12,340 nucleotides of DNA. It comes from an uncultured Ruminococcus sp. (GTDB lineage: Bacteria > Bacillota > Clostridia > Oscillospirales > Ruminococcaceae). The notes under the pieces were generated by a model. The model made no database searches, was not told the DNA's origin, and worked only from the letters and a program-made list of their open reading frames with translations. The DNA is taken from positions 1 through 12,340 of the forward strand of contig CAMNFW010000041.1 of the NCBI GenBank assembly GCA_946537565.1, read 5' to 3'. This document shows positions 1 through 6,096 of the stretch, piece after piece. The number at the start of each line of letters is the position of its first letter. Positions within the stretch are counted from its first letter, which is position 1. Position numbers and translations under genes: made by a program.

Positions 1-145
1 CAGCATATTGCTTTCCCCACTTCATTGGTTCCGGCTCCGGCTTTTCCTCACGGCGGTTTTCAGGTTTTTTCGGCTCCGGAGCAGGCTTTTCAGCATATTG
101 CTTTCCCCACTTCATTGGTTCCGGCTCCGGCTTTTCCTCACGGCG
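1..145 (-). repeat. 90-bp in-frame tandem repeat (30 residues) in the C-terminal tail of the J-like protein
   Basis: Bases 1-55 and 91-145 are identical, giving a period of 90 bp, exactly 30 codons. The repeated peptide is NRREEKPEPEPMKWGKQYAE; the remaining third of the unit is more variable Pro/Glu/Lys sequence. The array continues past the left edge, so the copy number is unknown. High nucleotide identity suggests recent duplication by slippage or recombination, and a flexible tail that presents a Trp/Tyr-containing short motif repeatedly. Confidence 0.9.
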
Positions 146-1075
146 ATTTACAGGCTTTTCTGCCTGAACAGCCGGAAGCTCGATACCCTTTTCACGGCAA
201 AAAGCTTTAAAAGCAGCCTCTGACTCTTTTCTGTCATTCAGCACTGAATTCAATCTGTCAACCATTCCGCTGTATATCATTTCGTTGACTATCATTTTAT
301 CTGTCATCGAGATCGAGCTCCAGAAAAGATCAAGCACCTCTCTTACACCCAGCAGCTTTATATATTTGTTGTAATTATCCTGGCTCATACGGCTGTTTCC
401 ACCTGTAAAAGCTTTTATTGCAGTGCATATCTGCTCAACCGCTGAATGCTCCGCAGTAGCTGGCTTTGTGTTCCAGTATTCCTTTATTCGATGAGCAGTT
501 TCAGCACACATCACATCTGAAGTATCCTTTGTGAAATAGGTGGATACACCAAGCGGACGGCTGTATTTCCGGAGAAAATCATAGAAATCTCCGCAGCCTG
601 TAACTGCAAGCTGCTTAGTTGGCTGACGAAAAACCAGCTCGTCCTCCGGGTTATAACTGCTGCCGGAAGAAATATCCTCATCCTGTTCAGTCCTTACGGC
701 AATCCCCTGCTGTGCTGCAAGCCTTCGGATGTAATCTGCTGAAACTCTTATCTCCCTGCGTCTTGCAACCTTCTCGGCTTCTTCCGGTGTGATATAGCCC
801 TTGCCTGAGATTATTGAAAGATTGAAAATTATCTGACTGTCCACTTCTCTTTTTGCCCTGTTATAGATCTCCAGCCACCTTGCCGGAGATTTTATGGCAT
901 CTTCAATAACACCGCTTTTGCAGTAGGTCTCAGCCATTGCCCTGACCTGAAAATTGTTTGAAGCATTCCACTCACGGTGCTTTTTTTCCAGAGCCTGCAT
1001 ACAAATATCCTGATCAGATATAAAACTTTCCACCGAAAATCCCAGCAGCAGATAATAATTCTCTTTTTCAGCCAT
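1..1075 (-). CDS. J-domain-like protein with Pro/Glu-rich 30-residue repeats (C-terminus outside window)
   Basis: Partial gene: 358 codons are readable and the C-terminus lies beyond base 1. Residues 6-80 look like a degenerate J-domain: the opening YYLLLGFS resembles the DYYEVLGVS start of DnaJ, and a helical segment ends in EKKHREWN where DnaJ would carry its HPD loop, so the HPD triad that stimulates Hsp70 ATPase is missing. Residues 95-125 form a charged helical piece (TPEEAEKVARRREIRVSADY). Residues 150-300 are a helical, soluble-looking domain I do not recognise. From about residue 306 the chain is Pro/Glu-rich and carries a 30-residue tandem repeat containing EPEPMKWGKQYAEKP. No membrane segment is visible. 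The start is fixed by GGAGG seven bases upstream. It is last in a leftward row after two Hsp70 genes, which supports a role as an Hsp70 partner. The J-domain relation is from motif memory and is moderate; the position and reading frame are certain. Confidence 0.85.
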   Translation of the reverse strand, partial: MAEKENYYLLLGFSVESFISDQDICMQALEKKHREWNASNNFQVRAMAETYCKSGVIEDAIKSPARWLEIYNRAKREVDSQIIFNLSIISGKGYITPEEAEKVARRREIRVSADYIRRLAAQQGIAVRTEQDEDISSGSSYNPEDELVFRQPTKQLAVTGCGDFYDFLRKYSRPLGVSTYFTKDTSDVMCAETAHRIKEYWNTKPATAEHSAVEQICTAIKAFTGGNSRMSQDNYNKYIKLLGVREVLDLFWSSISMTDKMIVNEMIYSGMVDRLNSVLNDRKESEAAFKAFCREKGIELPAVQAEKPVNRREEKPEPEPMKWGKQYAEKPAPEPKKPENRREEKPEPEPMKWGKQYA

Positions 1076-1082
1076 TCATATA

Positions 1083-1087
1083 CCTCC
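1083..1087 (-). promoter_or_regulatory. Ribosome binding site that decides the start of the J-like gene
   Basis: GGAGG is read on the minus strand, seven bases before the ATG at 1075. A second ATG at 1079 overlaps it in another frame but is only three bases from the GGAGG and encodes just Met-Asn-Gly before a TGA stop, so 1075 is the real start. Confidence 0.75.
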
Positions 1088-1116
1088 CGGCTCTATATCT
1101 CCATAACCAGCTTTAT

Positions 1117-1141
1117 CCCGAAAAATTCACGATTTTTCGGG
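1117..1141. other. Perfect 10-bp inverted repeat in the gap between the Hsp70-vWA and J-like genes
   Basis: Arms 1117-1126 (CCCGAAAAAT) and 1132-1141 (ATTTTTCGGG) surround a five-base loop. The hairpin lies about 30 bases after the stop codon of the Hsp70-vWA gene and ends about 30 bases before the GGAGG of the next gene. In the direction of transcription it is followed by ATAAAGC, not by a T-run, so it is not a classical intrinsic terminator. It could act as an RNA-stability or processing element that sets expression of the last gene, or as a weak attenuator. Confidence 0.7.
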
Positions 1142-1170
1142 AGTCCGGCTGATGTATTCTTTTATTTCTT

Positions 1171-3285
1171 TCAGATCTGAGCCTCGTTGATAACTCTTGC
1201 GATCTTTGAAAGATTGCTTTCCAGATTATTAATATCATCGACTGAAGCCAGATCCTCACGGGTAGAGAGCTGTGTAAGGAACTTCTTATCCGCTGAACCA
1301 AAGCCAAGTCCTACTATCTCAAGCTGTCTTTTTATATAATCATTTTTAAGTGACAATGCCTTAGTGCAGGCTTTTTTCTCCCACATACCATCTGTGAGCA
1401 CAATAGCATAAACAAAGGGCTGACCTGTGAATTTTTTTAGTCTTGCCAGCATATCTGAAAGCGGCTCAGCAGCGTTGCAGTAGCCAAGAACTTTTCCAAT
1501 ACTCATCTGGTCGATAGCCTTAATAATTCTCTTTCGGTTTGAGGTAGCCTCGGTGTAAACCTTTACACGGTCAGAAAATCCTACTATTCCTATCTTTATA
1601 TTCTTAAGGTCAAACTGGTCTACAAACTTTATCATTGCTGCCTTTGCTTTACTAAGAGGATCGCCGCTCATGCTTCCTGAAAGATCGAGTGCCATGTAAA
1701 GCGCTCCTTCCACAGGTATTGCTGTGGACCTGTAGTATTCCTCCGGCGAAAGTGCCAGCCAGCTCATATCCTCCGGAACCGGCTCCTCACGGCAGCTCAG
1801 AGGACGCATTGTCTCAGTCTGGACAGCTTTGATGTCGATAGTACCGTTGAGGGTATAGGAATAGGTTATATCTATTTTTGACTTGCCGCCGTCTACAAAT
1901 GCGATATTGCTGAAAACATATTTCTTCGCAATTGTGCAGTCAAGCGGAGCAGGAGCATCTCCCTGAAGAAGGTATATCTCCAGCTCGTTCAGGTCTTCAT
2001 TCAGCCTTACAGTAAGCTCACGGCGCTTAGTTACACTTGCCTGATTTATGGGAGTGTTCTTCCTTATCATAACGTCATTGATAAACCGCTGATTGTCTGC
2101 GCTGACAGATACCATTCCCAGTGAATGTGCAATAACATCGCTTATAAACTTCGCACCGGGAAGGCTTTCCATATGATATTCCTTAAGTCCGCCCCTGAGA
2201 AATCCCAATGATTCGCCATTTCCACAGTATTCATCAATGCTTCCCTGAATTGCAGCACCTATGGCTACTGCCTCGTCAGGATGAACTCCTCCCAGCGGCT
2301 CACGTCCGGTCATTTCCAGCACATAGTCTCTGACCATTTTCATTTTAGTTGAACCGCCTACAAGTATTACTCCGTCAATTTTATTCCAGCTAAGACCTGT
2401 ATCACGGAAAAGCTCAGCTATTGTATTCTTGGTAACATCAAGAAGATCAACTGTACAGTCTCTGAATTCCTGCTCAGTAAGACGATATCTTCCGGTGTTT
2501 CCTTCATAGCTGACAGAAATATCAACATAAGGCGCAGAAGTAAGCTGACGCTTTGCCTGCTCAGCCTTGACCATGTAAAGATTATAAGTGTCCTTATCCT
2601 CATCAAAGCTCTCACCAAACTCATCATAGAACTTTTCGACCAGCCAGTTACAGATAGCCTCGTCCCAGTTTTTTCCTCCGAGAAAATGCCGTCCGTTTGT
2701 GCCGAGAACTCTTATATTATCGCCAGTGATCTCAGCAGCGGTAACATCGAAGGTTCCGCCGCCCAGATCGTAGATCAGTATATTTCTATAGTTTTCATTG
2801 CTGCGGAGTCCATAGGCAATAGCCGCAGCTGTAGGCTCGTTGATTATATTCAGAACCTTAAGACCGGCTGCTTCTCCGGCATTCATAGTGTTGTTGCGCT
2901 CCAGATCTTCAAAATAAGCCGGAACAGTTATAACAGCCTTTTCAATATCCAGACCGGAAGCTGCCTTCACCTGAGATATAAACTCTTTCAGAAAAAGAGC
3001 CGAAAGATCAGCTGCGGTATAATCATTTCCAAAAGAACTGAAATGGTAAAACTTATTTCCCATCTCCAGCTTATAAAATGCCGCTGCGTTAGGGTCTCCG
3101 GCTTCCGAGGAATTTTTTGCATCCATACCTATGGTATAGGTGCCGTCCGGTGCAAAGCATATCACAGAAGGAGTGGTGTTGAACCCATAGGCATTTTTCA
3201 GCACTACAGGCTTTTTTGTTGCCGGGTCAATGTATGCTGCAACAGAGTAGGTGGTTCCAAGATCAATTCCAACTGTTATTCCCAT
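1171..3285 (-). CDS. Hsp70 chaperone fused to a C-terminal von Willebrand factor A (vWA) domain
   Basis: 704 residues. Residues 1-352 are an Hsp70 ATPase domain with intact motifs: phosphate-1 GIDLGTTYS at 6-14, the catalytic Lys equivalent K72, VPAYF at 121-125, NEPTAAAIAYGL at 149-160, phosphate-2 DLGGGTFD at 173-180 and adenosine motif ILVGGST at 307-313. ATP hydrolysis is therefore expected. Residues about 380-495 resemble the beta-sandwich substrate-binding domain (HSLGM at 387-391, LLQGD at 439-443). The usual helical lid is absent. Instead residues 527-700 form a vWA domain with the MIDAS motif DLSGSMS at 534-540 and LTDG at 630-633; the usual metal-binding Thr of the middle MIDAS loop seems replaced (GYCNAAEPL at 601-609). 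I chose the ATG at 3285 because GGCAGGA lies just upstream and GIDLGTT then falls at the N-terminus; a longer in-frame start at 3372 would run through a hairpin. It follows the shorter Hsp70 gene after a 187-base gap rich in inverted repeats. Cytoplasmic; the partner bound by the vWA domain is unknown. Confidence 0.93.
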   Translation of the reverse strand: MGITVGIDLGTTYSVAAYIDPATKKPVVLKNAYGFNTTPSVICFAPDGTYTIGMDAKNSSEAGDPNAAAFYKLEMGNKFYHFSSFGNDYTAADLSALFLKEFISQVKAASGLDIEKAVITVPAYFEDLERNNTMNAGEAAGLKVLNIINEPTAAAIAYGLRSNENYRNILIYDLGGGTFDVTAAEITGDNIRVLGTNGRHFLGGKNWDEAICNWLVEKFYDEFGESFDEDKDTYNLYMVKAEQAKRQLTSAPYVDISVSYEGNTGRYRLTEQEFRDCTVDLLDVTKNTIAELFRDTGLSWNKIDGVILVGGSTKMKMVRDYVLEMTGREPLGGVHPDEAVAIGAAIQGSIDEYCGNGESLGFLRGGLKEYHMESLPGAKFISDVIAHSLGMVSVSADNQRFINDVMIRKNTPINQASVTKRRELTVRLNEDLNELEIYLLQGDAPAPLDCTIAKKYVFSNIAFVDGGKSKIDITYSYTLNGTIDIKAVQTETMRPLSCREEPVPEDMSWLALSPEEYYRSTAIPVEGALYMALDLSGSMSGDPLSKAKAAMIKFVDQFDLKNIKIGIVGFSDRVKVYTEATSNRKRIIKAIDQMSIGKVLGYCNAAEPLSDMLARLKKFTGQPFVYAIVLTDGMWEKKACTKALSLKNDYIKRQLEIVGLGFGSADKKFLTQLSTREDLASVDDINNLESNLSKIARVINEAQI

Positions 3286-3337
3286 ATTATCCTGCCTTTC
3301 AAAAATAGTAATTGAACTGTAAGTGATAAAAATGTAT

Positions 3338-3376
3338 CGCTGTGCAAAAACACCATGACGATATTTTTGCACAGCG
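3338..3376. other. 13-bp perfect inverted repeat (hairpin D)
   Basis: Arms 3338-3350 and 3364-3376 (CGCTGTGCAAAAA / TTTTTGCACAGCG) with a 13-base loop. In the transcribed (minus) direction it is the last structure before the Hsp70-vWA gene, ending about 50 bases before its ATG. It is followed by ATACATTTTTATC, so the T-run is displaced from the stem and a terminator call is weak. It shares bases 3371-3376 with the neighbouring hairpin at 3371-3395, so both cannot form fully at once. Confidence 0.75.
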
Positions 3377-3395
3377 GTACATAAAGTACCGCTGT
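3371..3395. other. 10-bp perfect inverted repeat (hairpin C), overlapping hairpin D
   Basis: Arms 3371-3380 (ACAGCGGTAC) and 3386-3395 (GTACCGCTGT) enclose a five-base loop. On the minus-strand transcript this hairpin would form first; its second arm is also the first arm of hairpin D. Such competing pairings are typical of attenuation or regulated readthrough, but no leader peptide or ligand-binding fold is recognisable. Confidence 0.75.
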
Positions 3396-3396
3396 A

Positions 3397-3424
3397 GAGC
3401 CTGCCGCTTATCAGCAGCAGGCTC
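3397..3424. other. 8-bp inverted repeat (hairpin B) downstream of the hsp70 stop
   Basis: Arms 3397-3404 (GAGCCTGC) and 3417-3424 (GCAGGCTC) enclose 12 bases. A smaller hairpin with arms 3431-3436 and 3447-3452 (CTGTCT / AGACAG) lies next to it, closer to the hsp70 stop codon. Neither is followed by a T-run on the minus strand. They probably shape the 3' end or a processing site of the hsp70 mRNA. Confidence 0.6.
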
Positions 3425-3472
3425 CTGAGACTGTCTGCATTTTATAAGACAGCCTGGTTTTGTTTTTCTTGA

Positions 3473-5056
3473 TCAGGACTGCTGAAGAGTATAAGCATCG
3501 TTCTGGATATCAGCCTCAATAACAGCATTGTTAGTAAGGTCAACACCCTTAACATGGATAAGTCCGTCATCAGCGATCTCCAGTGTTACCTCGATAGGTG
3601 CGCCCTCAGGAAGATCACCGTTGAGCTTGAGGACAGCATTTCCGATCATAAGATCTTCGTCTACCTCATAGTATTCATCGAAGTTGTTTACCTGGAATAT
3701 ATCAAGTGAGATCTCACGGGCATTTGCTTCAGCCGTACCGTAAACCTTTGTAACCTTTGCCGGAAGAACAGTATCCTTAAGGATAAGGTTGTTGATCTTA
3801 GGCTGACGGTCAAGAAGAATACGGATACCGAGGCTCTTTGTTGCAACACTGGTAACACCTATGCTCTGTGCCTTTGAAGGAAGTGTTGCAGCAGCTGCGG
3901 TATATGTGGGAAGCTGTACCTGCTCAACTTTCTTTGCAGCCTCCTGATCAGTTGGATTCTCATCTACCTCTGTCTGAACATCGTCAACCTGCTGGATATA
4001 CTTTGTGAAAGCATAGATAGCTGCACCCTTTGATACAGACTGGTTAGGATCGTTAATAAATACCTGAAGCTGCGGGAATGCTTCTTCAACAGCTCTTCTT
4101 ACCTGGGGCATATATGTTGAACCGCCAACGAGGAGTATCTTAGAAACCGGCTCTTCCAGTCTGTCGAGAACCTTACGGGTCAGCTCGATAGCACTTTCGA
4201 GAAGGTTAGCTGTTACAGCCTCAAATTCATCTCTTGTCACCTCGATTGCTGCACGATACTGTCTGTCGATATTAACAGGTACAGATGCCTTCTCAGCCTG
4301 TGTCAGAACGATCTTAGCCTGCTCACAGCCGATCACGAGATCCTGCTCAACATCAGTCTCATACTCTCCGTCGTATCCGGTAGTCTCCTCGAACTTCTCT
4401 TTTACCAGGTCGATAAGTGCGCTGTCCCAGTTCTTTCCGCCCAGGTCATGATTACCCTCAGTGGTGAGTACGGTGAACTTAGAACCGTCGATCTTCATAG
4501 CTGTAACGTCGAAAGTACCGCCGCCCAGGTCAAATACGATAACGTTCTCAGGAACCTCGGATTTGCTGAGACCATAGTGGATAGCAGCTGCTGTAGGCTC
4601 TTCAACAATACCCAGGACTTCAAGTCCGGCTTCCTGTCCAGCCTGGATAGTAGCCTTTTTCTCAGGGTCTCCGAAGTATGCAGGAACTGTGATAACAACT
4701 CTCTTTACTTCAGAGTTTGTATAGGTAGAAGCATCTCTTGCCAGCTTCTTAAGGATCTCTGCGGATACTGCTACAGGAGTAGTTGTATAAGCAAGTCCGG
4801 GACCGTAGTTGAAGGAAGCATCTCTTCCGATACGAGCCTTTACGAACTGGATAGTATTCTCAGGATAAATAACAGCCGTACTCTTTGCAGCATCGCCGAC
4901 TACAGCATCTGAACCCTCTTCCAGTCTTACAACTGAAGGAGTTGTGTCATGACCTTCAACGTTCTTGCAGACAACGCTCTGACCGTTCTCATCGAAGTAG
5001 CTGATGCATGAGTAGGTAGTACCGAGGTCGATACCGAATACATATTTTTCTTCCAT
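3473..5056 (-). CDS. Lid-less DnaK/Hsp70 family chaperone
   Basis: 527 residues, against about 610-640 for housekeeping DnaK. Residues 1-355 are a well-conserved Hsp70 ATPase domain: phosphate-1 GIDLGTTYS at 8-16, Lys equivalent K73, VPAYFGDPEK at 124-133, EEPTAAAIHYGL at 152-163, phosphate-2 DLGGGTFD at 176-183 and adenosine motif ILLVGGSTYMPQVRRAV at 307-323. A 40-residue acidic and then Thr/Ala-rich stretch (356-395) replaces the conserved hydrophobic interdomain linker of DnaK (VLLLD type). Residues about 400-520 match a beta substrate-binding domain (ATKSLGIRI, IEVTLEIADDGLIHVKGVD). The chain ends there: no helical lid and no EEVD-like tail. GGAGG lies nine bases before the ATG. The gene starts 20 bases after the GrpE-like gene, so the two are surely co-transcribed and GrpE is its likely exchange factor. 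It is expected to cycle ATP, but with altered substrate trapping. It is probably not the housekeeping dnaK, given the length, the linker and the neighbours. Confidence 0.95.
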   Translation of the reverse strand: MEEKYVFGIDLGTTYSCISYFDENGQSVVCKNVEGHDTTPSVVRLEEGSDAVVGDAAKSTAVIYPENTIQFVKARIGRDASFNYGPGLAYTTTPVAVSAEILKKLARDASTYTNSEVKRVVITVPAYFGDPEKKATIQAGQEAGLEVLGIVEEPTAAAIHYGLSKSEVPENVIVFDLGGGTFDVTAMKIDGSKFTVLTTEGNHDLGGKNWDSALIDLVKEKFEETTGYDGEYETDVEQDLVIGCEQAKIVLTQAEKASVPVNIDRQYRAAIEVTRDEFEAVTANLLESAIELTRKVLDRLEEPVSKILLVGGSTYMPQVRRAVEEAFPQLQVFINDPNQSVSKGAAIYAFTKYIQQVDDVQTEVDENPTDQEAAKKVEQVQLPTYTAAAATLPSKAQSIGVTSVATKSLGIRILLDRQPKINNLILKDTVLPAKVTKVYGTAEANAREISLDIFQVNNFDEYYEVDEDLMIGNAVLKLNGDLPEGAPIEVTLEIADDGLIHVKGVDLTNNAVIEADIQNDAYTLQQS

Positions 5057-5076
5057 TGTTTTATTCCTCCATAAAA

Positions 5077-5991
5077 TTAATTAACTTTATATACTGTCAC
5101 CCTTGCAGGCTTCAATACTTTACCATGATAAATGTATGTGGCTGATCTGACGCTCTCGATGATCTCCTTTTTCTCCGGGTCATCACAAGCTATAGCCTTG
5201 ACTATGATCTGTTCGATATGATTGAACTTATCACCAACCTCAGGCTTTCTGATCTCGACACCGCTGTTGATGATAGAACTTTCGACCTTCTGGATATAAT
5301 ATGTCAGGCAGTCGATAGTATCCTTAAGGGACTCATCGTTCTTGCTTTCACAGCTTTCCTTTTCACTCTGCATCTCATTGTGTATTGAGATGAGCTGATT
5401 GAGGAACGGGGCAGCAAGCTGATCGTAGAAATCGTCTTTATACTTCTGAAGCTCCTTGTTAAGGTTTGCTTCGATCTGCTCATGAGCAGAAGCCATTTTT
5501 CCGACCTCTGTAAGATTTTTCAGCACCAGCATCATGTTGTCTGAAATGTCACTGAGCTGTGATCTGAGACTTTCTGTCTGCTTTTGCAGTTCATAATTCT
5601 GAGCTTTAAGAAGCTCATTCTGAGCAATAATGCTGTCCAGCTTTCCGTCATCCTGAGCTGTCTGCACAGGCTCGTTCACCGGTTCAGCAGCAGGCTCTTC
5701 GGCAGCCGGTTCTGGATCATTTTCAGGCTCAGGGGCAGGCTCTTCAGCCTTAGTTTCAGGCTCTTCCTGCTTCTTTGGCTCATCTGTTTCCTGATCAAAT
5801 ATTGACTCAGGAACAGGAGTAAAGTCCGGTCTTCCGGTGATATCCTGCTCCGGGAGCGGCTGTTTTTCAGGAGCAGCAGCTTCCTCGGTCTTTTTTTCCG
5901 GCTCTGGTGCAGCCTTATTTTCAGGGGTTCCTCCCTCTTCCGGGTCGAGAACATCGTCCTCGCCGCATAAATTCTGACCATATCCAGTCAT
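5077..5991 (-). CDS. grpE: GrpE-like nucleotide exchange factor with long acidic N-terminus
   Basis: 304 residues; bacterial GrpE is usually near 190. Residues 1-115 are disordered and Pro/Glu/Ala-rich with many EEP/PEP elements. Residues 116-190 are a heptad-like coiled coil (ELLKAQNYELQKQTESLRSQLSDI and onward), 191-243 a helical bundle region, and 244-303 the C-terminal beta domain. The last fits the GrpE signature: GVEIRKPEVGDKFNHIEQ, then VRSATYIYHGKVLKPARVTVYKV, matching the GYxxxxRVLRPAxVxV pattern of GrpE. The known role of GrpE is to release ADP from Hsp70 and so reset substrate binding. AAAGGAG precedes the ATG by ten bases. It sits directly in front of the lid-less Hsp70 gene and likely serves it and perhaps the Hsp70-vWA protein. 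The symbol reflects family membership; it is a paralogue in a specialised cluster, not the hrcA-operon copy. Confidence 0.85.
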   Translation of the reverse strand: MTGYGQNLCGEDDVLDPEEGGTPENKAAPEPEKKTEEAAAPEKQPLPEQDITGRPDFTPVPESIFDQETDEPKKQEEPETKAEEPAPEPENDPEPAAEEPAAEPVNEPVQTAQDDGKLDSIIAQNELLKAQNYELQKQTESLRSQLSDISDNMMLVLKNLTEVGKMASAHEQIEANLNKELQKYKDDFYDQLAAPFLNQLISIHNEMQSEKESCESKNDESLKDTIDCLTYYIQKVESSIINSGVEIRKPEVGDKFNHIEQIIVKAIACDDPEKKEIIESVRSATYIYHGKVLKPARVTVYKVN

Positions 5992-6096
5992 TGATACAAC
6001 ACTCCTTTACTTTTAGCAAGAACCTTTCGCTCTTACCTTTATCATTACTGCTGCTCAGCCGGCAGCGTTTTACCATATATTAAATCTGTGAGCATA

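Noticed and set aside
2686..3315. 209-codon open frame on the plus strand
   Set aside because: Antisense to the conserved Hsp70 ATPase domain; no recognisable protein features and no ribosome binding site.
3286..3372. Upstream in-frame start for the Hsp70-vWA gene adding 29 residues
   Set aside because: The extension runs through hairpin D, has no Hsp70-like sequence and no clear ribosome binding site, while the ATG at 3285 has a good one and puts GIDLGTT at the usual place.
3338..3452. Rho-independent terminator after the hsp70 gene
   Set aside because: Several strong stems are present but none is directly followed by a T-run on the transcribed strand.
3473..5991. Housekeeping grpE-dnaK heat-shock operon
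   Set aside because: No hrcA, no HPD-bearing dnaJ, no CIRCE-type inverted repeat (TTAGCACTC-N9-GAGTGCTAA) was seen, and the Hsp70 lacks lid and linker.
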